Source of the DNA: an uncultured Alphaproteobacteria bacterium
GTDB lineage: Bacteria; Pseudomonadota; Alphaproteobacteria; SP197
Length of the DNA: 64,000 bases
Assembly (NCBI GenBank): GCA_943787175.1
Contig: CALSLK010000006.1
Location: 124,001 to 188,000, forward strand
Direction: 5' to 3'
Below the pieces are notes generated by a model, which made no database searches, was not told where the DNA came from, and saw only the letters and a program-made list of their open reading frames with translations. Positions within the stretch are counted from its first letter, which is position 1. Each line of letters starts with the position of its first letter. Position numbers and translations under genes: made by a program. Of the stretch, positions 37,687-49,643 are shown piece by piece.

Positions 37687-39084
37687 ATGGCGTCAGAGCC
37701 CCTCAAGCTAGATACCGATGTGGAAGACCAGTGGAAGCGCGTTCGCGGTCGTTTGCGCGCTGAACTGGGTGAGGCAGCATTCAAGACATGGTTGCGCCCT
37801 CTTTCGCTTGATGGTGTCTCGGGAAGTGAAGTTGTGATGCGCGTTCCCAGCGGCAACATGAAGGATTGGGTCATGTCGCGCTGTGGTGAACGTCTCCACG
37901 ATCTCTGGTGTGGCGAGAACGACTCGCTGACCGGTATTAGTATCAAGGTCGGCAAGACTGAGCGTCGCCAGGCCCGTCGTGAAGTAACACCCATCAAACG
38001 TGATCTTGGCATGGTGCGCCATGATGGCGGTGCCGACCCTGCCGCCGAGGCGGATGCCTTTGCCGCAAGCCTGGACCCCCGGTTCACCTTCGATAACTTC
38101 GTCGTCGGCAAGACCAACGAGTTTGCCCATGCGGCAGCCCGCGCGTCGCCGATGCCGATCGGCTCACCGTTCAACCCACTGTTCCTTTATGGCGGCGTCG
38201 GGCTCGGCAAGACCCATCTGATGCATGCCATCGCCTGGCACATCCGCGCGCGCGAACCCGGCCGCGTGTGCTCTACATGTCGGCCGAGAAGTTCATGTAC
38301 AAGTTCATCCGGGCCCTGCGTTACAAGGACACGATGGCGTTCAAGGACCAGTTCCGCTCGGTCGACGTTCTGATGATCGACGACATCCAGTTCATCGCCG
38401 GCAAGGACTCGACCCAGGAAGAGTTCTTCCACACGTTCAACGCCCTGGTGGACCAGAACCGCCAGGTCGTGATCTCCGGCGATCGTTCCCCAGCGACCTC
38501 GACGGCATGGAAGAGCGCCTGCGTTCACGCCTGGGCTGGGGTCTGGTGGCCGATATCCATCCGCCGACTTACGAGCTGCGCCTGGGCATCCTCCAGACCA
38601 AGGCCGGACAGTTCCCCGACGTGGTCGTGCCCCAGCGCGTGCTGGAGTTCCTGGCCCACAAGATCACCTCGAACGTGCGTGAACTCGAAGGCGCTCTGAA
38701 CCGCGTTCGTGGCTCATGCCCAGCTGGTTGGCCGGCCGGTGTCGCTCGATTCGGCCCAGGAGCTTCTGCGCGATCTGCTGCGCGCCCAGGACCGCCGTGT
38801 GACGATCGAGGAAATCCAGAAGAAGGTCGCCGAACACTTCAACATCCGCATGGCCGACATGGTCTCTGCACGCAAGCAGAGGGCCGTCGCACGGCCACGC
38901 CAGATCGCCATGTATCTGGCCAAACGCCTGACCAGCCGCAGCTTGCCCGAGATCGGCCGCAAGTTCGGCGGTCGCGACCACACCACGGTCATGCATGGCG
39001 TGAAAAAGGTCGAGGAACTGATGGCCTGGCGACCCCGCCTTTGCGGAGGATGTGGAGTTGTTGGAACGGATGCTCGAAACCTGA
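37687..39084 (+). CDS. dnaA: Chromosomal replication initiator DnaA (frame disrupted by four compensating indels)
   Basis: Initiates replication by binding DnaA boxes and melting the origin. All four domains are present but spread over three frames. Domain I starts at ATG 37687 ([10 protein letters not shown]); the Walker A stretch [17 protein letters not shown] is in the first frame. About 38265 a base is lost and the frame moves to [13 protein letters not shown] and [14 protein letters not shown]. About 38487-38491 (CCCC run) another is lost and [18 protein letters not shown] follows. At 38708 a base is gained, giving [13 protein letters not shown] to the domain IV signature [10 protein letters not shown]. 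Near 39026 a base is gained, ending [17 protein letters not shown] at 39084. The shifts sum to zero. An essential gene cannot be this broken, so sequence error is the sensible reading. Confidence 0.9.
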
Positions 39085-39115
39085 GCAATTTCAAAGACTT
39101 ACAAGCTTCCAGAAT

Positions 39116-39146
39116 GGCCTCGGAAATTGGTGTTTCCGGGGCCTTT
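39116..39146 (+). terminator. Terminator after dnaA
   Basis: GGCCTCGGAAA (39116-39126) pairs with TTTCCGGGGCC (39133-39143), one G-T pair, 6-base loop, followed by three T. It separates dnaA from the dnaN-recF unit. Confidence 0.75.
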
Positions 39147-39255
39147 CTGCTATAGTCGCTGACCTTGTAACGGTTGGCGATGTACACATTCTGTTCCGCT
39201 TGGGATCAGCGTGGTTCGGGCCCCGTCGTTCATCAACCCTGACGGACCAGATTTC

Positions 39256-40374
39256 ATGAAGCTGTCTATCGAACGCTCTGTTTTGCTGAGGGCGCTGGCG
39301 CATGTTCAGAGCGTCGTCGAGCGCCGCAACACCATCCCGATCCTGTCGAATGTTCGATTGGAAGCCAAGGATGGCCAATTGCACCTGACTGCCACCGATA
39401 TGGACCTGGAAGTGGTCGAGGCTGTCTCTGCTGATCTGCAGGTCGCCGGTTCGACCACTGCACCAGCGCATGTGCTCTATGACATCTGCCGCAAGCTTCC
39501 CGAGGGTTCTGAAGTGGCCCTGGACGCCACCGGTGATGCCGGGCGTCTGTCGATCGCCTGCGGGCGCATCCAGTTCCGCCTGCCCTGTCTGCCGCCGGAA
39601 GACTTCCCGGTCATGTCGGGCGGCGATTTCAGCCATGATTTCGCGCTTCCTGCTTCCGAGCTGCGCCGACTGGTCGACAAGACCCGATTCGCCATCTCGA
39701 CCGAGGAAACCCGCTACTACCTCAACGGCATCTACCTCCACAGCACCGATGCCGACAGCGGCCCGATGCTGCGTGCCGTCGCAACAGACGGGCACCGTCT
39801 GGCACGCATTGATTCCGAACAGCCTGACGGCGCGGCCGGCATGCCCGGCATCATTGTGCCACGCAAGGCCGTGGCCGAACTGCGCAAGCTGGTTGACGAG
39901 ATCGACGGCGCGGTATCGATCCAGCTTTCCGATACCAAGATCCGCTTTGCCTTCGACACGGTCGTGCTGACCTCAAAGCTGATCGACGGCACCTTCCCCG
40001 ATTACGAGCGTGTCATTCCCTCCAACAACGACAAGACGCTGGAGGCCGATGCCGCGAGCTTCGTGCAGGCCGTGGATCGCATGGCAGCGATTTCGACCGA
40101 CAAGTCACGCTCGATCAAGCTGGCCATCGACAAGAACCGCCTGGTGCTTTCGGCCAACAGCCCCGACAGCGCATCGGGCGAGGAAGAATTGCCGGCCGAT
40201 TACGACGGGCCGTCGCTCGAGATCGGCTTCAATTCCCGCTACGTCCTGGAAATGGCGCAGAACTTCGAAGGCGAGCGCATGCGTTTCCAGATGTCGGACG
40301 CGGTGTCGCCCACCATCGTCAACGATTCCAACGACGAACGGACCCTCTATGTCCTGATGCCGATGCGGGTCTGA
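39256..40374 (+). CDS. dnaN: DNA polymerase III beta sliding clamp
   Basis: 372 residues. Homodimeric ring that tethers polymerase III to DNA. Typical start [30 protein letters not shown] and closing YVLMPMRV are split here for brevity: [13 protein letters not shown] and [11 protein letters not shown]. Also ATDGHRLAR and FPDYERVIP. Start ATG 39256 rather than the in-frame upstream codon. Confidence 0.96.
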   Translation: MKLSIERSVLLRALAHVQSVVERRNTIPILSNVRLEAKDGQLHLTATDMDLEVVEAVSADLQVAGSTTAPAHVLYDICRKLPEGSEVALDATGDAGRLSIACGRIQFRLPCLPPEDFPVMSGGDFSHDFALPASELRRLVDKTRFAISTEETRYYLNGIYLHSTDADSGPMLRAVATDGHRLARIDSEQPDGAAGMPGIIVPRKAVAELRKLVDEIDGAVSIQLSDTKIRFAFDTVVLTSKLIDGTFPDYERVIPSNNDKTLEADAASFVQAVDRMAAISTDKSRSIKLAIDKNRLVLSANSPDSASGEEELPADYDGPSLEIGFNSRYVLEMAQNFEGERMRFQMSDAVSPTIVNDSNDERTLYVLMPMRV

Positions 40375-40399
40375 CCCGTTCCGGGAATGACGCGGATGT

Positions 40400-41608
40400 T
40401 TGGGGGCCCATGCTCCGCAAACAGACACAGGAGTTGAGACCATAGATCTGGCTTTTGCCACGACAGCAGAGCGTCAGCACACCGTCCATCCCGTGGCCGT
40501 GCGCAGCCTCTCCCTGACCGCATTCCGGTCCTATGAGACCGTGCGCGTCGAAGTCGGGCCCGATCCCGTCGTGCTGACCGGCCCCAATGGTGCCGGCAAG
40601 ACGAACCTTCTCGAAGCGCTCTCCTACCTCTCGCCGGGCCGTGGACTGCGTGGCGCGCGGCTGGCCGATCTGGCACGTCGCGGCGACACCAGGCCGTGGG
40701 CTGTTTCAGCGCGCATTGAAACGCGTGACGGGCCGATCCAGGTCGGAACCGGTGCTGACCCCGAATCGGTCAACGAACGCCGGGTCGTGCGTATTGACGG
40801 TGAGGGTGCACGCGGGCCGGCCGCGCTGGCGGAAGTCTTTTCGATGATCTGGCTGACGCCGGCCATGGACGGCCTGTTCCGCGAATCGTCATCGGGTCGG
40901 CGGCGTTTCTTTGACCGACTGGTGTTTGCCCACGACCCGCTCCATGCCCGCCGCTTCAACGCTTATGAGCGAGCCATGCGTGAACGTGCGCGTTTGCTCA
41001 AAGAAGGCCGGCGTGATCCGGCATGGCTTTCGGCCCTGGAAGAAACCATGGCCGAAACCGGTATTGCAGTGGCCGCTGCACGCCGTGACCTCGCCGACCG
41101 GCTGATCCCCGTGTTGCAGGACGGCATCAATCCGTTCCCGGCTGCCGATCTGGCGCTGGACGGGACCCTGGAGAACTGGATTGGCGAGATGCCTGCGGTC
41201 GATGCCGAACAACGGTTCCGCGAAGCGCTGGAAGCCTCGCGCCCACGCGATGCCGAAACCGGCGGCGCAGCAACGGGCCCGCACAAGACCGATCTTGCCG
41301 TGGTGCACCGCCCAAGCGGCATGGAGGCCGAGCTGTGCTCAACCGGCCAGCAGAAATCACTGGTGATTGCCCTGCTTCTGGCTGCCGCAAAGCTGGAATC
41401 GCGGCGCCGGCCGCCGGTGCTGCTGTTCGATGATGTTGTTGCCCATCTTGATGACGACCATCGGACCGCACTTTTTTCGACCGTGCTGGAACTGGGCCTT
41501 CAGGCCTGGATGACCGGCACCGATGACGACCTTTTCCGTGCTCTTGATGGGCGCGCCCAGAATTTCCGCATCGCGGACGGCAAGGCCGTCGCCCGCGACA
41601 CCGCCTGA
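40400..41608 (+). CDS. recF: DNA replication/repair protein RecF
   Basis: SMC-like ATPase loading RecA at gaps. Walker A GPNGAGKTNLLEAL, signature STGQQKSLVIALLL, Walker B PVLLFDDVVAHLDDD. The start is uncertain: the frame opens with TTG 40400, giving 402 residues, but the conserved protein begins only near VRSLSLTAFRSYETV, and the GTG at 40493 is a plausible shorter start. Lies between dnaN and gyrB as usual. Confidence 0.93.
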   Translation: MGAHAPQTDTGVETIDLAFATTAERQHTVHPVAVRSLSLTAFRSYETVRVEVGPDPVVLTGPNGAGKTNLLEALSYLSPGRGLRGARLADLARRGDTRPWAVSARIETRDGPIQVGTGADPESVNERRVVRIDGEGARGPAALAEVFSMIWLTPAMDGLFRESSSGRRRFFDRLVFAHDPLHARRFNAYERAMRERARLLKEGRRDPAWLSALEETMAETGIAVAAARRDLADRLIPVLQDGINPFPAADLALDGTLENWIGEMPAVDAEQRFREALEASRPRDAETGGAATGPHKTDLAVVHRPSGMEAELCSTGQQKSLVIALLLAAAKLESRRRPPVLLFDDVVAHLDDDHRTALFSTVLELGLQAWMTGTDDDLFRALDGRAQNFRIADGKAVARDTA

Positions 41609-41621
41609 CAAGGACGCATAG

Positions 41622-44063
<2,442 letters not shown>

Positions 44064-44075
44064 GGCCCGGAGCCA

Positions 44076-44104
44076 TCTTTCTGACCCAATGATGGTGTCA
44101 GAAA
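44076..44104 (+). other. Hairpin after gyrB
   Basis: CTTTCTGAC is repeated inverted as GTCAGAAAG across an 11-base loop. No T run follows, so it could be a weak terminator or an mRNA-stabilising stem between gyrB and the penicillin-binding protein gene. Confidence 0.5.
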
Positions 44105-44147
44105 GGTCGCTTCATCCCCAGCGTTCGACCACGACACGGCAGTAGCC

Positions 44148-46205
44148 TTGGCCAAGAAACCGACAAAAGCGCCCAAGAAAAAGGCTGCCATGAAGGCTGG
44201 CGGCAAAGCGCCTGCCAAGAAGGCGCCCAAATCCAAGGCGGGGGCCAGGGACAAGGCCATCGATGTGCCGACGGCGCGCCGGCGCTGGGGCTGGCTGCGC
44301 GTCTTTCTGCGCTGGTCGGCCGTTGCCTTCATCTGGGTGACACTGGCGGTGTTCGGGCTGGTCGGCTGGTACATCCTTGATCTGCCCGACCCCGACGGCC
44401 TGATCAACCAGCGCCCGCCATCGGTGACCGTATTGGGGGCCGACGGCAGCGTTCTGGCGACCTATGGCGAACTCCACGGCGAGACCATCCATTTCGAGGA
44501 CCTGCCGGTCTCCCTGGTGCAATCGGTCCTTGCAACCGAAGACCGGCGTTTCTTCGATCATGTCGGCGTTGATCTGCGCGGCATTGCACGTGCGGCATGG
44601 GCCAACATCCAGGCAGGTGGTGTTGTCCAGGGCGGCAGCACGATCACCCAGCAGGTCGCCAAGAACCTGTTCCTGACGCCGGAACGCTCGTTCAAGCGCA
44701 AGGCCCAGGAAGCCCTGCTTGCCCTGTGGCTGGAGCGACGCTTCACCAAGGAAGAGATCCTGGCGATCTATCTCAACCGCGTCTATTTCGGTGCCGGCGC
44801 CTATGGCGTCGATGCTGCGGCACAACGGTTCTTCAACAAATCAGCCCGTGATCTGACGCTGCCCGAATCGGCCATGATCGCTGGTTTGCTCAAAGCCCCA
44901 TCGCGCTACAACCCGGCCAACGACCCTGCCGCCGCACGTCTGCGCGCAGCCGAGGTAATCGACAATCTGGTCGAAGCCGGATTCATCGACGAGGAAACCG
45001 CCCGCGCGGCACGTGCCGCAACGCTCAATCTGGAAGGCAACCGGCCGGCAGGCGGCGAAGCGCTTTATGCCACCGACTGGATCATGGCGCGCGCCAGCGA
45101 CTACATCGGCGTTGCTCAAGGTGACCTTGTCATCGTCACAACGATCGACCCGCAACTGCAGCGCCAGGCACAGGTGGCGCTGGCGTCGGGCCTGGCAGGC
45201 GAGGGGGCCGAACGCAATGCGGGCGAGGGCGCCATCGTCTCCATGACGCCCGAGGGTGCGGTGGTCGCCATGGTTGGCGGCTCAGGTTATGCGACAACCC
45301 AGTTCAACCGCGCGGTGCTGGCGCAACGTCAGCCAGGCTCGGCCTTCAAGCTGTTCGTCTATCTGGCGGCACTGGAAGCCGGCATGAAACCCGGCGACAT
45401 CGTGATCGACCAGCCGGTCACGATCGACGGCTGGAGCCCCGGCAACTTCGATGGCGAATACGACGGGCGCATGACCCTGACCGACGCCCTGGCAGGTTCG
45501 GTCAACACGGTGGCCGCAGAAACCGCCTGGCGCATCGGCATGGGCAACGTTATCGAAGCAGCCCACCGCCTGGGCATCCAAGAAGAGATGACAGCTCTGC
45601 CCAGCCTGGCGCTGGGTACGACCGAGGTGACGCCCCTTAATCTCACGGCAGCCTATGCCGTGCTGGCCAATCAGGGTCTGACCGCCTCGCCTTATGTCAT
45701 CGAGGAGATTCGCGCACGCAACGGCGAGGTTCTCTATGCCCGCGCCGCAGCCGCGCCGCGTCGGGTTGTCGCCCCCGACGTTGCCGCAAACCTCGCATTG
45801 ATGTTGCAACAGACGGTCGAGAGTGGAACCGGACGCGCTGCCGACATTGCCTGGCCCGCAGCAGGCAAGACCGGCACCAGCCAGGATTATCGCGATGCCT
45901 GGTTCATCGGGTTCACACGCCAGTACGTCACGGGTGTCTGGATCGGCAACGACAACGGTGCCGCGATGGACCGTGTCACCGGCGGCGGCCTGCCTGCCCG
46001 CGTCTGGGCCGATTACATGAGCGATGCACAGTCCGGCCTGCCTGCCCTGGCTCTGGTTGATCCGGCAACGTCCACCACGACCTATGCCCAGGAAACCACC
46101 GGCGATGACAAAGACGGCTTTGGTGGTCTGATCGAGAATCTTCTCTCCGAGCTTGGCGGCAGCGGCGCGGTCAACCCTGATCGCCAGGAAGGTGGCAACA
46201 GGTAG
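44148..46205 (+). CDS. Class A penicillin-binding protein (PBP1A-like, bifunctional)
   Basis: 685 residues, TTG start at 44148. Builds and cross-links peptidoglycan. A Lys/Ala-rich cytoplasmic tail (1-45) precedes one membrane helix (about 50-75). The glycosyltransferase 51 domain shows ATEDRRFFDHVGVD, GGSTITQQVAKN and RKAQEALLALWLE. The transpeptidase domain shows the active-site Ser in QPGSAFK, SVN and KTGTS. Shorter than most PBP1A, lacking the large OB insert, so closer to the PbpC/PBP1-short group. No ribosome-binding site is obvious before the TTG, so a later start is possible. Confidence 0.92.
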   Translation: MAKKPTKAPKKKAAMKAGGKAPAKKAPKSKAGARDKAIDVPTARRRWGWLRVFLRWSAVAFIWVTLAVFGLVGWYILDLPDPDGLINQRPPSVTVLGADGSVLATYGELHGETIHFEDLPVSLVQSVLATEDRRFFDHVGVDLRGIARAAWANIQAGGVVQGGSTITQQVAKNLFLTPERSFKRKAQEALLALWLERRFTKEEILAIYLNRVYFGAGAYGVDAAAQRFFNKSARDLTLPESAMIAGLLKAPSRYNPANDPAAARLRAAEVIDNLVEAGFIDEETARAARAATLNLEGNRPAGGEALYATDWIMARASDYIGVAQGDLVIVTTIDPQLQRQAQVALASGLAGEGAERNAGEGAIVSMTPEGAVVAMVGGSGYATTQFNRAVLAQRQPGSAFKLFVYLAALEAGMKPGDIVIDQPVTIDGWSPGNFDGEYDGRMTLTDALAGSVNTVAAETAWRIGMGNVIEAAHRLGIQEEMTALPSLALGTTEVTPLNLTAAYAVLANQGLTASPYVIEEIRARNGEVLYARAAAAPRRVVAPDVAANLALMLQQTVESGTGRAADIAWPAAGKTGTSQDYRDAWFIGFTRQYVTGVWIGNDNGAAMDRVTGGGLPARVWADYMSDAQSGLPALALVDPATSTTTYAQETTGDDKDGFGGLIENLLSELGGSGAVNPDRQEGGNR

Positions 46206-46211
46206 TCCGAA

Positions 46212-47411
46212 CTAACGCCTCAAAGGGCGCACCAGCCAGACATACAAAACCAACCCCACAAAAGGCCCCACAGCCATGGCCAACACCATCGGGCCATGAC
46301 TGCCGTCATAGGCATGTGAAATGAGCGCTGCGGTAATGGCGCCGGTCACCATCTGCAACGCGCCCATCAGGGAAGAGGCCGTGCCGGCAACATGGGAAAA
46401 CGGACCCAGCACACCAGCTGTTGCCTGGGGAAGGGCCGCGCCACAGCCGGCAAAAACCACAGAGGCCGGTAGCGCAACCGCCCAGACCGTGTGAATGCCG
46501 GCCAGAAGCAGTCCGGCCATGGTGAACCCTGCGATAACCATCACGATCATGCCGTAGAGAACCACCCGTTCAAGGCCGCCCAGGACGCGCTGAAAGCGGC
46601 TGGCCGAGGTGCCGCCGATGATGTAGCCCACGACAGCGGCCAGAATCAGCCAGCCGACGCGATTTTCAGCCACACCCAGAGCATCAATGAAGGCATAGGA
46701 AGACCCTGCGATGTAGCCAAACAGCGCAATGAACGACCCGCAGATGGCGCAGGTGAAGCCAAGATAACCGCGATGGTGCAGCATGGCTCCGAAATGACGC
46801 AGGATCTGGCGGATCTCGACGGGTTGGCGTCTGGAGACATCCAGCGTCTCTGGCAGGTAACGCCACGCACAGAAGGCGATAACCAGGCCAACCGCCAGGA
46901 TCAGGCCGAAGACCGCACGCCAGCCAAAGGCCACCAACAGCTCCCCACCCACAATGGGGCCCAGCCCCGGCAAAACCGTCATCGCGGTCATGACGTAACC
47001 CAGAACCTGTCCTGCCCGGTCGCGGTCGAACATGTCGCGCACCACCGCGCGGCCCAGAACCGTGCCCGCACAGGCTCCGATCGCCTGGAAGAAGCGCAGC
47101 ACGATGAGGGATTCAATCGTCGGCGCCAGCACGATGCCGATGGTGGTGAGCACATAGATCACCAAAGCCGCCATCAGCACCCGCCGACGGCCATAACGAT
47201 CCGACAGAGGGCCATAAACCAGCTGCATCAGGCCCACGCCAAGGGCAAACAGGCTGATGATCATGCCGACCTGACCGGGCGTGGCTTCCAGCGCTCGTCC
47301 GATGGCAGGCAGAGCGGGAATGGCGATATCGGTCGACATCGGTGCCAGGGCGATCAGACCGGTTATGACAACACAGATCAGGAAGATCGAAGGACCCTTG
47401 CTGTCCTTCAC
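46212..47411 (-). CDS. Bcr/CflA-family multidrug efflux MFS transporter
   Basis: 399 residues, about twelve membrane helices. First helix and motif A are visible (SLFALGVGLMQLVYGPLSDRYGRRRVL), as in Bcr/CflA drug-proton antiporters. The GTG start overlaps the cobB stop as GTGA, so it is the last gene of a cobA-cobB-transporter unit. Export of a corrinoid or a drug is equally unproven. Confidence 0.9.
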   Translation of the reverse strand: MKDSKGPSIFLICVVITGLIALAPMSTDIAIPALPAIGRALEATPGQVGMIISLFALGVGLMQLVYGPLSDRYGRRRVLMAALVIYVLTTIGIVLAPTIESLIVLRFFQAIGACAGTVLGRAVVRDMFDRDRAGQVLGYVMTAMTVLPGLGPIVGGELLVAFGWRAVFGLILAVGLVIAFCAWRYLPETLDVSRRQPVEIRQILRHFGAMLHHRGYLGFTCAICGSFIALFGYIAGSSYAFIDALGVAENRVGWLILAAVVGYIIGGTSASRFQRVLGGLERVVLYGMIVMVIAGFTMAGLLLAGIHTVWAVALPASVVFAGCGAALPQATAGVLGPFSHVAGTASSLMGALQMVTGAITAALISHAYDGSHGPMVLAMAVGPFVGLVLYVWLVRPLRR

Positions 47412-48715
47412 GATGTTTCCCGGTCGATCAGATGCAGGAACGAGCCTGCCACCTTGCCGACCACGGCGCCGGAGGGGCCGAAATAGCGTCCCAACGCATC
47501 GGTCGCATGGAACAGGGGCGTGCCGCGTTGGCGCACCAGGCGGGCATAGTGAAACTCATGCCCGCGATAGACCGACCCGGCCGGTCCCAGGACACCATCA
47601 TGGGCAAGGGTGATGCGCCGGTAACCCAGATGCAGGCGCGGCGCATCGATGGATGTCACCGTGGGCAGCAATCCGGCCATGATGTGGCTTTCGCCTTCGG
47701 CATCGATCAGGCGTTCGCCCAGCAGCATGAAGCCGCCACACTCACCAAACATCACGGCATCCCGGGCCGCAGCATCGCGCAGACCGTTCATGAGCGTTTC
47801 ATTCGATTCCAGCCTGGCGGCATGCAGTTCAGGATAACCGCCGGGCAGATAGACGGCATCGCAGGAGGCATCGGGGGCTTCATCGGCCAGCGGCGAGAAC
47901 GGCAACAGCTCGGCCCCGGCATGACGCCAGGCTTCCAGGATACCGGGATAGGTAAAGGCAAAAGCTGCGTCCAAAGCCACGGCAATACGCTGCCCCAGAG
48001 GCGGCAGAGGCGGAGCCGATGTTGGAGACTCGGCTCCCATGGGTGCACGGGCAAGAGCCGCCAGGGCATCAAGATCTACCGCGCCACCGACAATGCCGGC
48101 AGCCTGATCGAGGAACTGCTCAAGGTCGGGCCGTTCAATCGCCTGAACCAGCCCCAGATGGCGTTCAGGCAAGGCGAGGCGCGTGTCACGGGGGATGTAA
48201 CCCAGCACGGGCATGATGCCTTCAAGCGCCTTACCCAGAATGGCGCGGTGCCCCTCTCGCCCGACCCGGTTGAGAATGACAGCGGCAATCGTGATGTCGC
48301 TGCGGAAATCACGGAAACCCTGAACCAGGGCCGCAACGGAAGCGCCCTGTCCCTTCACATCAACCACCAGAACCACCGGCAGACCCAGACGTGCTGCGAC
48401 ATCAGCGGTCGAGGCGCTGCCGTCGGCAGCACCGTCGAACAACCCCATGACACCTTCACCAACCACCAGGTCGGCATCGCCTGTCGCCGCCGCAAAAGTG
48501 GCGTCGAGGGTCTCGGGCCGCATGGCCCAGAGGTCGAGATTGCGGCAGGGCCGCCCGGTCGCAGCGCCATGAAAGGCCGGATCGATATAGTCAGGGCCGA
48601 CCTTGAACGAGGAAACCCGGGTTCCGCGTGCAGCCAGAGCACGCAGCAGGGAAAGGGTCGTGACCGTCTTGCCGCTGCCCGACGAAGGCGCAGCCAGGAT
48701 CAGACCTGCGGGCAC
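47408..48715 (-). CDS. cobB: Cobyrinate a,c-diamide synthase
   Basis: 435 residues, GTG start. Amidates the a and c side chains of (hydrogeno)byrinate with glutamine and ATP. P-loop APSSGSGKTVTTLSLLRAL, then KVGPDYIDPAFH; C-terminal class I amidotransferase domain with Cys in FGECGGFMLLG and a later HEFHYARL. Starts three bases after the cobA stop. Confidence 0.94.
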   Translation of the reverse strand: MPAGLILAAPSSGSGKTVTTLSLLRALAARGTRVSSFKVGPDYIDPAFHGAATGRPCRNLDLWAMRPETLDATFAAATGDADLVVGEGVMGLFDGAADGSASTADVAARLGLPVVLVVDVKGQGASVAALVQGFRDFRSDITIAAVILNRVGREGHRAILGKALEGIMPVLGYIPRDTRLALPERHLGLVQAIERPDLEQFLDQAAGIVGGAVDLDALAALARAPMGAESPTSAPPLPPLGQRIAVALDAAFAFTYPGILEAWRHAGAELLPFSPLADEAPDASCDAVYLPGGYPELHAARLESNETLMNGLRDAAARDAVMFGECGGFMLLGERLIDAEGESHIMAGLLPTVTSIDAPRLHLGYRRITLAHDGVLGPAGSVYRGHEFHYARLVRQRGTPLFHATDALGRYFGPSGAVVGKVAGSFLHLIDRETS

Positions 48716-48718
48716 CGA

Positions 48719-49573
48719 TCAGGCCGTGTCGCGCTGGAGTGATTGTCCCAGGGGGTCGCTGTCGAGTTGACGCCCTTCCATGGCACCAAGCCAGTCCAGG
48801 CCCGCACGCAGACGCACGATTTCACCCACGGCCACGATGGCCGGTGCTTCGATGCCCGATTCCACGACATCGCGAGCAGCGCGTCCCAGCGTGGTTTCGA
48901 GAACCTTCTGATGGCGCGTTGCCGCCCTGCTGACCACCGCAACGGGGGTCTCTGGAACAAGGCCGCCGCCCATTAGTTGACCCGTGATGGCCTCGAGGTG
49001 TTTGAGTGCCATGTAGATCACCAACGCCTGACCGCCTGCAGCCAGCGACTTCCAGTCGATTCCGTCGGGCATGTCGCCCCCGGCCATATGTCCGGTGATG
49101 AAGGTGACGGCATGGTTGGCATCGCGATGGGTCGCTGGAATACCGGCATAGGCGAGACCGCCAATGCCCGCGGTGATACCAGGCACCACACGGAACGGAA
49201 TACCCGCGGCAACCAGCGCCAGCGCTTCTTCACCGCCACGCCCGAAAACAAAGGGATCGCCACCCTTCAGGCGCAGGATGCGTTTGCCGGTGCGAGCAAG
49301 CGCAACCAGACGGCTCGAGATATCAGGCTGTTTGGGCGAAGGTTTGCCACCGCGCTTGCCGGCATAGATCAGTTCGGCCTCCGGCGCTGCCAGCGCAAGA
49401 ATGGAATCATCGACAAGTGCGTCATAAACCACGACATCAGCCTCTCCGAGCGCATGATGTGCAAGAAGGGTGAGCAATCCCGGGTCGCCGGGACCCGAGC
49501 CAACCAGCCAGACCGATCCCGGCTCGAACACCGGAAGGTCAGGCAGATGGCGATGACGTGGTGACGTATCCAT
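48719..49573 (-). CDS. cobA: Uroporphyrinogen-III C-methyltransferase
   Basis: 284 residues from ATG 49573 (upstream in-frame codons add only a non-conserved tail). Makes precorrin-2 from uroporphyrinogen III with two SAM. VWLVGSGPGDPGLLT, RLKGGDPFVFGRGGEE and VVPGITAG are the family motifs. No CysG-type dehydrogenase/chelatase domain, so it is the CobA form. Divergent from cbiD with 70 bases between. Confidence 0.94.
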   Translation of the reverse strand: MDTSPRHRHLPDLPVFEPGSVWLVGSGPGDPGLLTLLAHHALGEADVVVYDALVDDSILALAAPEAELIYAGKRGGKPSPKQPDISSRLVALARTGKRILRLKGGDPFVFGRGGEEALALVAAGIPFRVVPGITAGIGGLAYAGIPATHRDANHAVTFITGHMAGGDMPDGIDWKSLAAGGQALVIYMALKHLEAITGQLMGGGLVPETPVAVVSRAATRHQKVLETTLGRAARDVVESGIEAPAIVAVGEIVRLRAGLDWLGAMEGRQLDSDPLGQSLQRDTA

Positions 49574-49643
49574 AGGGCTGAGCCTATAAACCCACTGAGA
49601 CAAGAATCCTACACCCGGCGACATCTGGGGTCACGCAGGCGAC

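Noticed and set aside
37687-39084. Programmed frameshifting in dnaA
   Set aside because: Four shifts in two directions without slippery-site context is not a known or plausible recoding scheme for an essential initiator.
46491-48742. Long plus-strand frames of 331 and 436 codons
   Set aside because: They are complementary shadows of the efflux transporter and cobB, both with clear family motifs on the minus strand.
49574-49643. Cobalamin riboswitch between cobA and cbiD
   Set aside because: The gap is only 70 bases, too short for the element, and no B12-box-like sequence was seen.
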